From NCBI RefSeq assembly GCF_900112895.1, contig NZ_FONL01000007.1:1-64000 (forward strand): a stretch of DNA of 64,000 nt. The letters run 5' to 3'. Position numbers and translations under genes: made by a program. The stretch comes from Succiniclasticum ruminis DSM 9236. Lineage in GTDB: Bacteria > Bacillota > Negativicutes > Acidaminococcales > Acidaminococcaceae. The notes under the pieces are model-generated. The model worked only from the letters and a program-made list of their open reading frames with translations, searched no databases and had not been told where the DNA came from. Within the stretch, counting starts at the first letter, position 1, and each line of letters opens with the position of its first letter. Positions 42,114 through 50,007 of the stretch are shown piece by piece.

Positions 42114-42215
42114 TAACACTATAGGTATGTTAATACTTTATCCTAAAACAGGAAATATGTCCAGTAAAAAAGTATAAAAGCATTTCCTGTGTACAATTTC
42201 CTTCTCATAGTGTTA
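42114..42215. promoter_or_regulatory. Nested inverted repeats in the antiporter/TonB-receptor gap
   Basis: Outer arms TAACACTAT (42114-42122) and ATAGTGTTA (42207-42215), inner arms CAGGAAAT (42149-42156) and ATTTCCTG (42182-42189), both perfect. A TATAAT -10 box follows at 42335-42340 for the plus-strand receptor gene. The 311-base region between the divergent genes holds no gene. The repeats may be two operator pairs or one long RNA hairpin. Confidence 0.5.
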
Positions 42216-42411
42216 ACTTTGAAAACCTTTTAGAATACTTTTGCCGTGTCTTGCAAAAATCTACATTTCCCTCTGCCTTTTTCCGGAAGAAAATTTACCG
42301 GCCCCCAAATCTTTTTTAAAACAGAAATTTTGTGTATAATAGATTTGATAATCTTTCGGTTTTTTATCCTTGCTCACTATTTTGATGAATATAAAAAAGG
42401 AGTGGAACCTT

Positions 42412-44400
42412 ATGCTTTCCAGAACATTATCGGCCGCTGTTTTACTGGCCTGTTCCGCCGCCATCCTGCCCGCTTACGCGGAAAAAGCAAACGACGAGTC
42501 CGCCCGGACCGCCGGCGCGCAAACTGTCATAACTGCAGCAGAACACACCAACGCTCACAGCGCCGTATCCCAGTCGCCCCTGATGCCGGCGCCGGCGTTC
42601 ACCACCGTTATCACCGCTGAAGAAATGCAGGACAATCATTACGAAACCGTTGCGGAAGCCCTGGCTTACGCGCCCGGTTTAACCGTTACCCCCGGTTCCG
42701 TCAATACCAACCATCAGGTCGTCCGCATCGACGGTGACGACCGTGTCGCCGTGTTCATTGACGGGCGGAAACAGAATCTGGCAAGCGGTCACTCCGACGG
42801 CCGAGCCACTTACGACCTGGATATGGCACCGCCGGTCATGGCCATTGAACGTATTGAGATACTGCACGGTCCGGCAGGCGACAGTTTTATTAACTACGAC
42901 ACTCCCGGCGGCGTGATCAATATCATTACAAAAAAGGGCAAAGAGCACGAATTCAAATTTGAAGGAGCCCGGGGACCGTATGATGCCTGGCGCTGGGAGA
43001 CCCAGCTGACCGGCAGCGGCAAGGGCTGGAGCTGGGTTGGCACCGGCGGGCGCAGCAACCTGGAAAAACTCCGTTACAAGAGCGTGGACGGTGACAAGGA
43101 AACCATGCCCAACTCCGCTGTAAGTCGGCGTGAAATGTATTTCCGCATCGACCGGCAATTTAACAAAAACAGTTCCCTTAATTTTACCTACGGACACTTC
43201 AGCAACGACCGGGGTCTGTGGTATTCCCGCCTGAATCCCACGGACTACAATTACTCAAAAATGGCCAACCACCTTGCGCTGACCTATAATTACAAGGAAA
43301 ACTCCGCAACGCCCGGTTACGTGTCTGTGTATCATTATTATAACCAAGGTGACACTTTCCGCCCGACCGGCGTCAAAAATCAGGAAGACCTGCTTTCCTA
43401 CGGACGTTGGAAAACCACCACCAACGGCATCGACTGGCGGGACAGCTGGCTGTTGGGCAAAAAGCGCAACCGAAGCCTTGCCGCCGGATTCTCCTGGCGC
43501 CACACCAGCGCAGACAGCGATACGAATTATGATGTATCCGGCGATCCGCCGGGAGGCGAAGCAAACCGCAGTTTCGGCAAGAATTATAAAAAGAGCGCGA
43601 CAAACATCACTGCTTTTATCAGAGGGTCCCGCCAGATAAAAAAACTGACCCTTTCTACTACACGGGGGATCACCCACAACAGTAGGTTCGGCACCCATTA
43701 CATCTCCACCAGCACCGGGGAATACCGCCCGGATAAAAAGACAACGCTTTACGGCTCCCTGCAGCACTTTTACGCAGTGCCGACCCTGGACGAACTGTAT
43801 TACAACAACCAGCGGATCCAGGGAAATCCAAATCTGGATGCGGAAAAAGGCTGGAAGGGCAGCGGCGGCATCCGCCACCAGTTCAGCGATAAAATCTTCG
43901 CGGACCTGGGTGGCTTCTGGTCCTATACCAAAAAACCGATTTTATGGTACAAGAACGGGGACGTGTGGCGTCCCGATAACGGTAAAAGCCAGCACCAGAT
44001 AGGTATAAACCTTTCCGTTACCGACATATTCAGCCCGAAATACAATGCCACTTTTTCCTATACTTATACCAACTCCAACACAGACTGGGGAGACATGCCC
44101 TCGTCCTATACGAGCCTGGTTGCCCGCCATCAGCTGAAAGCCGCCCTGCGTTACAAAGACAAACGCTGGTCCAACAATCTGCTGCTGACCGCCGGACTTG
44201 GACGAAACGAAGGCTGGTACTCCGGAAACTATTTTGTGGTAGACATCAATTTAGGTTACAAGTTCAACAAACACTGGAGCAGCTATCTGAAAGTGCATAA
44301 CCTGTTCAATGAATCCTATGAAGCGCTTGGATCACGTACCATCGGGGATTGCCCGGCGTATGGAAGGACTGCGCTGTTCGGAATGATTTACTCGTATTAA
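42412..44400 (+). CDS. TonB-dependent outer membrane receptor
   Basis: 662 residues from the ATG at 42412, with an AAGGAG site; the earlier frame start at 42370 lacks one. Signal peptide MLSRTLSAAVLLACSAAILP with cleavage near AYAEK. Plug domain about 45-160: TVITAEEMQDNHYETVAEAL, VVRIDGDDRVAVFIDGRKQ, GPAGDSFINYDTPGGVINII. The rest is a 22-strand-type barrel with alternating aromatic residues, ending LFGMIYSY with an aromatic last residue. It imports an unknown ligand (siderophore, cobalamin, heme and sugar are all possible); no riboswitch or clear Fur box is seen upstream that would decide. No tonB/exbBD nearby. Confidence 0.93.
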   Translation: MLSRTLSAAVLLACSAAILPAYAEKANDESARTAGAQTVITAAEHTNAHSAVSQSPLMPAPAFTTVITAEEMQDNHYETVAEALAYAPGLTVTPGSVNTNHQVVRIDGDDRVAVFIDGRKQNLASGHSDGRATYDLDMAPPVMAIERIEILHGPAGDSFINYDTPGGVINIITKKGKEHEFKFEGARGPYDAWRWETQLTGSGKGWSWVGTGGRSNLEKLRYKSVDGDKETMPNSAVSRREMYFRIDRQFNKNSSLNFTYGHFSNDRGLWYSRLNPTDYNYSKMANHLALTYNYKENSATPGYVSVYHYYNQGDTFRPTGVKNQEDLLSYGRWKTTTNGIDWRDSWLLGKKRNRSLAAGFSWRHTSADSDTNYDVSGDPPGGEANRSFGKNYKKSATNITAFIRGSRQIKKLTLSTTRGITHNSRFGTHYISTSTGEYRPDKKTTLYGSLQHFYAVPTLDELYYNNQRIQGNPNLDAEKGWKGSGGIRHQFSDKIFADLGGFWSYTKKPILWYKNGDVWRPDNGKSQHQIGINLSVTDIFSPKYNATFSYTYTNSNTDWGDMPSSYTSLVARHQLKAALRYKDKRWSNNLLLTAGLGRNEGWYSGNYFVVDINLGYKFNKHWSSYLKVHNLFNESYEALGSRTIGDCPAYGRTALFGMIYSY

Positions 44401-44407
44401 AAATAAT

Positions 44408-44668
44408 TATAGAAACAGCGAATTAATTTAAAACAGTTGAAAAAAATAAGCATGCAGGGAATGAGCAAAACGTCGGGAACGTTTGTGTAATTCCATGAGA
44501 TGAAATGCGACGCAGCGGCGAGACTGTCTGAGGGGCGGAGCCCCGAGTTTCGAAGCCGCAGGCGCATGAGTCCATGGAATAACAAACGTGAACAGTTTTG
44601 CGAATCCCTGCATGCTGTTATTTTCAGCTGTTTTAACGATTTATTTGTATTCAGGCGACGTTTCTATA
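44408..44668. repeat. 261-bp palindromic element (MITE-like or structured RNA)
   Basis: Fills the gap between the convergent TonB receptor and purF-like genes. It begins TATAGAAAC (44408-44416) and ends GTTTCTATA (44660-44668), a perfect 9-bp terminal inverted repeat. The two halves match inwards: AAAACAG, GCATGCAGGG, GCAAAAC, ACGTTTGT and ATTCCATG each have their complement at mirror positions, then ATGCG/CGCAT, GCGGC/GCCGC and a central GGGGC-GGA-GCCCC hairpin. The whole would fold as a single long imperfect hairpin. It codes for nothing. A non-autonomous transposable element, or a bidirectional terminator/ncRNA derived from one, are the main options. Confidence 0.75.
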
Positions 44669-44692
44669 CCTATATTCTTTCATCAATGCGCC

Positions 44693-46108
44693 TTAATCTT
44701 TTCCGTTCCAGCAGTACGTGCAAAGCGTATCCGGGTCAATGCCCACCGCCTTGATCATATCGTCCAGGCGGTTGAATGCCAGGCTGGTGAATCCCATCTT
44801 CTGGCAGATACCCTGGATCATGGTATGGTACCGGTCCGAATCAGGATTGCAGTAATCTTCCAGCACTTCCCTGGCCACATCTGTACCTTCTTCTTTGGCA
44901 ATAATCTGCCGGGCAATAAGTTCCATTTCCGAATTAGAGCGGGAGAAGTTCAGGAATTTACAGCCAAAGGTGATCGGCGGGCAGGCCGGACGGGCGTGTA
45001 CCTCTTTTGCCCCCGACTTGAACAGGAAATCGGTGGTATCCCGCAGCTGCGTACCGCGCACGATGGAGTCATCCACCAGGATGATACGTTTATCTTCAAT
45101 CAGTTCATGCACCGGTATCAGTTTCATCTTGGCGATGAGGTTCCGTTTGCTCTGGATCGTAGGCATAAATGACCGGGGCCAGGTGGGCGTGTATTTAATC
45201 AAGGGGCGGGAGAACGGAATACGGCTTTCATTGGCATAGCCTACCGCATGGGCAATACCCGAATCCGGCACGCCCGCTACATTGTCCACAGCATCTGCGC
45301 TGATGGGGTCCCGCTGTGCCATGTATCTGCCACAGTTGTACCGCATCTGTTCCACGGAAACGCCTTCGTAGAAAGAAGACGGATAGCCGTAATAGACCCA
45401 GAGGAACGTGCAGACACGCATCTTGGAGCCGGGTTTCGCAAGCACTTGCACGCCTTCCGGCGTCATGATATCGATTTCGCCGGGGCCCAATTCTTTAAAA
45501 TCCTCATACCCCAGGTTCAAATATGCGGTAGATTCAAAAGTCGCGCAGAATCCTTCCGGCTTTTTTCCCAAAATCATGGGTGTGCGTCCTACCTTATCGC
45601 GGGCCACATAAATACCCTGGGGCGTCATGATCATCAGGGACAGGGAACCGTCTACGCTTTCCTGGGCGTAACGGATGCCCTCGATCAGGTTATCTTTCTG
45701 ATTAATCAGGGTGGCCACCAATTCCGTGGCATTGATGTTGCCACCGCTCATTTCCAGGAAATGGGTACCGGTCTTTTTCATAACGCCGGCCACCAGCTCA
45801 TCCATGTTATTGATTTTGCTGACGGTGGTAATGGCATAGGTTCCGTGGTGGGAACGGACGATCAGAGGCTGGGCTTCAAAATCGGAAATGCAGCCAATAC
45901 CCAGATTGCCCTTCATGTGATGGACGTCATCGTCAAACTTGGTACGGAAGGGCGAATTCTCAATATTGTGGATGGACCGGTTGAAGCCATCCTCCCCGTA
46001 CACCGCCAGGCCGGCCCGGCGGGTTCCCAGATGGGAATGGTAATCTGTGCCGAAAAACAGATCAAACACGCAATCTTCTTTGGATACAACGCCAAAATAA
46101 CCGCTCAT
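44693..46108 (-). CDS. purF: Amidophosphoribosyltransferase-like protein (PurF family, Ser in place of Cys nucleophile)
   Basis: 471 residues. PurF moves glutamine nitrogen to PRPP in the first purine step. The N-terminal nucleophile hydrolase domain begins MSGYFGVVSKEDCVF: the residue after Met, which is the catalytic Cys in PurF, is Ser here (codon AGC at 46103-46105). The rest is family-like: DYHSHLGTRRAGLAVYG, PRPP loop RIILVDDSIVRGTQLRDTT, and cysteines in ARPACPPITFGC and the C-terminal CTYCWNG that could bind an Fe-S cluster as in the Bacillus enzyme. It may use ammonia, or use another residue, or serve another role. GAGGGG site before the ATG. Terminator-like palindromic element after it. 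Confidence 0.85.
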   Translation of the reverse strand: MSGYFGVVSKEDCVFDLFFGTDYHSHLGTRRAGLAVYGEDGFNRSIHNIENSPFRTKFDDDVHHMKGNLGIGCISDFEAQPLIVRSHHGTYAITTVSKINNMDELVAGVMKKTGTHFLEMSGGNINATELVATLINQKDNLIEGIRYAQESVDGSLSLMIMTPQGIYVARDKVGRTPMILGKKPEGFCATFESTAYLNLGYEDFKELGPGEIDIMTPEGVQVLAKPGSKMRVCTFLWVYYGYPSSFYEGVSVEQMRYNCGRYMAQRDPISADAVDNVAGVPDSGIAHAVGYANESRIPFSRPLIKYTPTWPRSFMPTIQSKRNLIAKMKLIPVHELIEDKRIILVDDSIVRGTQLRDTTDFLFKSGAKEVHARPACPPITFGCKFLNFSRSNSEMELIARQIIAKEEGTDVAREVLEDYCNPDSDRYHTMIQGICQKMGFTSLAFNRLDDMIKAVGIDPDTLCTYCWNGKD

Positions 46109-46310
46109 ACAGAAAACCCCTCACTGTTTCTTTTGTGAAAAACGGGAAGTATTTTGCCGCTCCGCCGCAGAAAAGCCTGGACCGCCTCCGGACAAAAAAC
46201 AGCAAATGCTATCCTTATTTTCAAAATTTACCTTAAATATTAGACAACAAACTGCTTTATTATTTTATCGCACAATGATAAAGACTGCAAGAAAAAAATA
46301 AAGAATCAAA
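46109..46310. other. Upstream region of purF-like gene
   Basis: About 200 bases without a gene. A G-rich leader stretch (GTCCGGAGGCGGTCCAGGC on minus) precedes the ribosome site, and A/T-rich sequence from 46200 to 46260 probably holds the promoter, though no clear -35/-10 pair stands out. I tested it by eye for a purine-type riboswitch and saw none. Confidence 0.4.
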
Positions 46311-46336
46311 GACAGGCAGCAATGCGTTGCCTGTCT
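46311..46336 (-). terminator. Terminator of the ATP-grasp/AspA operon
   Basis: Hairpin AGACAGGCA (46311-46319) / TGCCTGTCT (46328-46336); on minus it is followed by TTTGATTCTTTATTTTTTTC. From here to 46446 no gene is visible. Confidence 0.7.
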
Positions 46337-46446
46337 CTGCTTCTTAGAAGACTCAAATATCACTGTCAACTCTTCTGTCCCCTGCCGGCACCCAGTGCAA
46401 ACTGTTTTTTCAGTGCCTTCCGGTGCAACACCGCATTCACAATTTT

Positions 46447-47433
46447 TTATTTCCCCGGAATCAGGCGGAACACGATGGAACGCCCTGCTATCAACTGCGC
46501 ATGATGAGCAAAGAAAAGCGTTCCGTCTGCCGGCGAGCAGATCCGTTCCCGCACATCCGTGGTGTAAGGGTCTATAATCTCCGCCAGCAGATTGCCCTCT
46601 CTGACAAAATCTGAAGGGTGATGGTAACGGATCAGGATGCCGCCTGCTTTATTGTGGATGTTCACAAGCTTTTCTTCTTTTACTGTTTTGGTTTTTGAAC
46701 CTTCCGGAAATTCCCCGCCCAGCATGCCTTTCTCGGACAGGAACTGTTGCACGCTCTCAGGCCTTTTATGAGGCAGCATTCCCTTTTTCGCCAGAAAACG
46801 CAGCACGCTGTCCGCCGCCATTTCCGCGCTTTCCTCATCAATACGGTCCGTCGTGCGGGAATATACGGAGAATGTCCGGGTTTCCCATACCTGCCAGTTA
46901 TAATTCAGCGTGGTCGTGTCATAGGGGTGCGGCTTGCGTATCACCAGGTAGGGCAGACCGAAGTCCAGGCCTTCTTCATTATCCTGGTACCCTGTATCTA
47001 CGATCCGCACATGAGGAACAAAGTCTCCGGGCAGATAAAAGCTGGCCAGATGGACGCCCCATTTATATCCCTGCAGCGCTGTAAATATCCTGTCCGCGAG
47101 GCGCTGGGTCGTCTCCCCTGCTCCATAGCCGGGAAACATGCGGTTGATGTCCGTATTGTCCAGCGGCCAGAAGCGTTTGCTCACGTTCATGGAGAACTGC
47201 CCCGCACAGGGAACTACCATCACGCCGCAGTCCGGCGCAAAAGTTCCCGCTGCTTCCAGTTCCGAAAATTTACGCACAAGGCGCGCCGCCGTGTACATCT
47301 GCTGCACTTCGTCGCCCCGGATGGCGCCCATCACAGCCAGCGTTTTTTTCCGCGAGCCGAAACGGTACCCGTACACCGGGATGGGCTGACGATACGGAAG
47401 CGCATCTATCGTAAATAATTTTACCCTTCTCAT
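46447..47433 (-). CDS. AstE/AspA-like M14-family protein lacking a zinc-ligand His
   Basis: 328 residues, related to succinylglutamate desuccinylase/aspartoacylase. In active members the first zinc motif is GxHGDE; this protein reads VMGAIRGDEVQQMY, so the His is Arg. The following Glu, a later His (WGVHLASFYLPGDFVPHV) and an acidic residue in QVWETRTFSVYSR are kept. The C-terminal third (ILIRYHHPSDFVREGNLLAE) is the beta-domain typical of the AspA group. It may be a pseudoenzyme that pairs with its upstream neighbour, whose stop it overlaps by 4 bases. Last gene of the five-gene operon. Confidence 0.8.
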   Translation of the reverse strand: MRRVKLFTIDALPYRQPIPVYGYRFGSRKKTLAVMGAIRGDEVQQMYTAARLVRKFSELEAAGTFAPDCGVMVVPCAGQFSMNVSKRFWPLDNTDINRMFPGYGAGETTQRLADRIFTALQGYKWGVHLASFYLPGDFVPHVRIVDTGYQDNEEGLDFGLPYLVIRKPHPYDTTTLNYNWQVWETRTFSVYSRTTDRIDEESAEMAADSVLRFLAKKGMLPHKRPESVQQFLSEKGMLGGEFPEGSKTKTVKEEKLVNIHNKAGGILIRYHHPSDFVREGNLLAEIIDPYTTDVRERICSPADGTLFFAHHAQLIAGRSIVFRLIPGK

Positions 47434-48362
47434 GGTTCGATGCCTCCCAGTATCCGGGCAATCAGCGAGCCTTCGTTGACCACCGGGTATTCACGCAGGG
47501 TAAAGACCATACCGTCTACCGGGCTGAACAGTTCCTCTTTCGTGACCCCGTTCAGGGCATCGGCAATGAAACCCACAAGCTGTCCTTTTTTCACATACTC
47601 CCCGTGCATGACCTGAGGCATGAAAAAGCCGGATGCATCTGCATTGATAAAAGCCACGCTGCCGTCAGTGCTGACCACCGGCTGCTTGACTTCCGGCGCC
47701 GGTTCCGTAAGCATACCCAGATGGGACATGGCGGACAAAATACCTGTAATCAGCTGATCCCCGTAACTTTGGGTGATGCGCATGCCCACACCCATCTCCA
47801 CCACCAGGGTTTTCGTCTTCAGCATGTTCAGGCTGTAGGCCAGCGTGCTCTCCAGCACCGTAGCCGCGCTGTGGATCCAGATAAAATCCATGTTCAGCAG
47901 TTTTGCCAGCGGCGTCAGCGCCTTCGCTGTTTTTTCATTGATGCGCACCTGTGGAATCTCACGCAGGAAAATATTGCTGGCGTGGATATCGATGCACAAG
48001 TCCGCCCCTTTGATGTCACGGATGATGCCGTTGGCAATATATTCATACATGGTTTCACTGCGGCTGCCCGGGAAAATCCGGTTCATGTCCAGATCGAAGC
48101 CCGGAAGACCCCGGTAAATCGTGCTGATGCCCAGAGGGTTCAGGGCAGGATAAATATCCACCGTGCCACGCAGCACATCTTTCTTACTTTCCAGCACCCG
48201 GGCCAGCTGCCAGGCGACGTACTGTCCTTCCAGTTCGTCGCCGTGAGTGCCGGTGACGACGGAAAGGCGGTGGCTTTTCGGGTCAGCGCCCGCGATGCGG
48301 TTTTTCTGAATGACAAGCGCCTCCCCCACCGGAAGAGGCGCTTTAATCACAGTCTCTGTCAT
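47430..48362 (-). CDS. AstE/AspA-like zinc deacylase
   Basis: 310 residues with intact M14-like zinc signature: VVTGTHGDELEGQYVAWQL (HxxE), second His in DLCIDIHASNIFLREIPQVR, catalytic acid in KTLVVEMGVGMRI. NPLGISTIYRGLPGFDLDMN and RIFPGSRSETMYEY are typical of the succinylglutamate desuccinylase/aspartoacylase family. It should cleave an amide between an acyl group and an amino acid or peptide end; the substrate is unknown. It follows the transglutaminase-like gene by 42 bases and overlaps the next paralogue by 4. Confidence 0.88.
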   Translation of the reverse strand: MTETVIKAPLPVGEALVIQKNRIAGADPKSHRLSVVTGTHGDELEGQYVAWQLARVLESKKDVLRGTVDIYPALNPLGISTIYRGLPGFDLDMNRIFPGSRSETMYEYIANGIIRDIKGADLCIDIHASNIFLREIPQVRINEKTAKALTPLAKLLNMDFIWIHSAATVLESTLAYSLNMLKTKTLVVEMGVGMRITQSYGDQLITGILSAMSHLGMLTEPAPEVKQPVVSTDGSVAFINADASGFFMPQVMHGEYVKKGQLVGFIADALNGVTKEELFSPVDGMVFTLREYPVVNEGSLIARILGGIEP

Positions 48363-48404
48363 GGGTTCTCCTTACAGCTTGAAAACAGTAAAGCAAGAAT
48401 TAAT

Positions 48405-49250
48405 TCAGTCTGTCACTTTTGTAAAAACTTTCTGTGTCTGCTTTGCCCAGCCGGAGAACACACCCCGTTCCAGCGGGCAGTCACTGTAATCCCGACCGAT
48501 ACAAAGCTTCAGATATTTTTCATCGGCCGGGCAGTTATGAGTGGGATCGATGCCGTACCACAGACCGTCCATCCAGATTTCCGTCCAGGCGTGGCTGGCT
48601 CCTTCCCCTACAAAGAGCCCGCTGACATACCGGGCAGGCATTCCTGCCATACGGCACAAAGTAATCAGCACATGGGCATAATCCTGGCACACGCCTTTCC
48701 CCGTGACAAATGCTTCACCTGCCGTTGTCATCACGTTGGTTTCACCGGGTGTGTATGTAAAATGCTCATTCACCTTCGCACAGAGAATTTGGGCTTTCTC
48801 TAACGCATTCATTGTGCTGAAGCCTCCCGACGCGCCCTGTACCTGCCCGCCGTTCTGTGACCGGGCCTGTACCGCACCACCGTCCGCGTCTTTCACAACG
48901 CTTCCATAAAACGCTTCCAGTTCCGGCGTAACCTGGGTCAGGGGTGATGCGTAACGGTAAAACGGCGCCGCTTCTTCAGGCACACGCAGGGAATCATCAC
49001 GGTACGCCATCCCCTGCAGGGTGTAGCGGAACGAATCGTGGGCCTCCACTACCCTGCCCGCGCGCACCACGTTACCGAAAGAGTCACGGCCTAATGAAGC
49101 CGCCCCGTCCGGATAAACCGTCAGCGTATAAGAAAGGATGCTCTGCTCCGGGGCATCGGCAGGGATGCAGCGCAACAGAAAGTTATGTTCCGTCACGGAA
49201 CCCGAAAAATTCAAAACCGTATCAAAATAAAAGGATAATTCTCGACGCAT
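48405..49250 (-). CDS. Transglutaminase-like cysteine protease family protein
   Basis: 281 residues. The first ~150 form the beta-rich region seen N-terminal to bacterial transglutaminase-like domains. The catalytic triad is intact: Cys in GKGVCQDYAHVLITLCR (about 191), His in GASHAWTEIWMDG, Asp in LWYGIDPTHNCP. No signal peptide, so cytosolic. Families of this kind occur with circularly permuted ATP-grasp and alpha-E proteins, where they are thought to cleave or make isopeptide-like bonds. Starts 88 bases after the alpha-E gene ends. Confidence 0.9.
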   Translation of the reverse strand: MRRELSFYFDTVLNFSGSVTEHNFLLRCIPADAPEQSILSYTLTVYPDGAASLGRDSFGNVVRAGRVVEAHDSFRYTLQGMAYRDDSLRVPEEAAPFYRYASPLTQVTPELEAFYGSVVKDADGGAVQARSQNGGQVQGASGGFSTMNALEKAQILCAKVNEHFTYTPGETNVMTTAGEAFVTGKGVCQDYAHVLITLCRMAGMPARYVSGLFVGEGASHAWTEIWMDGLWYGIDPTHNCPADEKYLKLCIGRDYSDCPLERGVFSGWAKQTQKVFTKVTD

Positions 49251-49338
49251 GGGACACCTTCCTCTTCAGTCAGGCCTGCAATTCTCTGCGGCACAGCCGC
49301 ATCTTTTTATTCTGCAACAGGGCCTGCCTTTTTCTCCC

Positions 49339-50007
49339 TCACACTACAAACAGATTCTCCGCCGCATCCAGCAGCTTCTTGCGCTCTTCCGGTGTTTCCG
49401 GATTTTGCGCGGATAACAGTACCTGCAGCGAAGCATGGGACGGCTGCAGCGACGTACGGTTCATCCGTTTCATCAGCTTGCCAATCTCCGATTTCACCGA
49501 ATCCAGATGCCAGCCCAGGCGCAGGTACAAACTCAGCCTCTCCACACCGGCGGCGCACTTGATAATGTTCCGCACGTTTTCATCGTCGATCATGTCGTCG
49601 TAACTGCCACGGAAGGCCATGATAAAATCGATGACCCGCTGCAGCGGCAGCGTGGGACTGTCGCTTTCCTCCGCGCTCTTCATCCCCATCACCGCCAGTT
49701 CCAGATAGGCCAGGGTACGGCTGCCGATGATTTCACGCAGCACCATGCCGTTGCCCAGCATGGCGTCCGCCACCGTACGCAGGGAATCCGGGTTGTTTTT
49801 ATCAAACACATAATTGTGCATAAAATCTTTATCGTCTTTGTAACAGCAGTCGATACTCAGCTTCCGGCAGAAATCGGGATAATTAATCTCGCCGTCAATC
49901 ATCACGTCGTACCAGTCCCACAGGTAACTGAGGGTGGTAGACAACCGTTCATAATAACGTCCCAGCCAGTAGAGACGGTTCAACTTGCTTACTGACAAAC
50001 TATCCAT
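49339..50007 (-). CDS. Alpha-E domain protein
   Basis: 222 residues from the ATG at 50007. The opening LSVSKLNRLYWLGRYYERLS is the hallmark of the alpha-E family, followed by helical sequence with SLRTVADAMLGNGMVLREII and the conserved acidic and Arg residues. It is shorter than many alpha-E proteins of about 310 residues. The ATG lies inside the end of the ATP-grasp gene (19-base overlap), so coupling is likely. Alpha-E proteins nearly always accompany circularly permuted ATP-grasp ligases; their exact action is not known to me. Confidence 0.88.
   Translation of the reverse strand: MDSLSVSKLNRLYWLGRYYERLSTTLSYLWDWYDVMIDGEINYPDFCRKLSIDCCYKDDKDFMHNYVFDKNNPDSLRTVADAMLGNGMVLREIIGSRTLAYLELAVMGMKSAEESDSPTLPLQRVIDFIMAFRGSYDDMIDDENVRNIIKCAAGVERLSLYLRLGWHLDSVKSEIGKLMKRMNRTSLQPSHASLQVLLSAQNPETPEERKKLLDAAENLFVV

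Noticed and set aside
42101-42411. Cobalamin riboswitch or Fur box before the TonB receptor
   Set aside because: No B12-box-like sequence and only a weak partial match to a Fur site; not enough to call.
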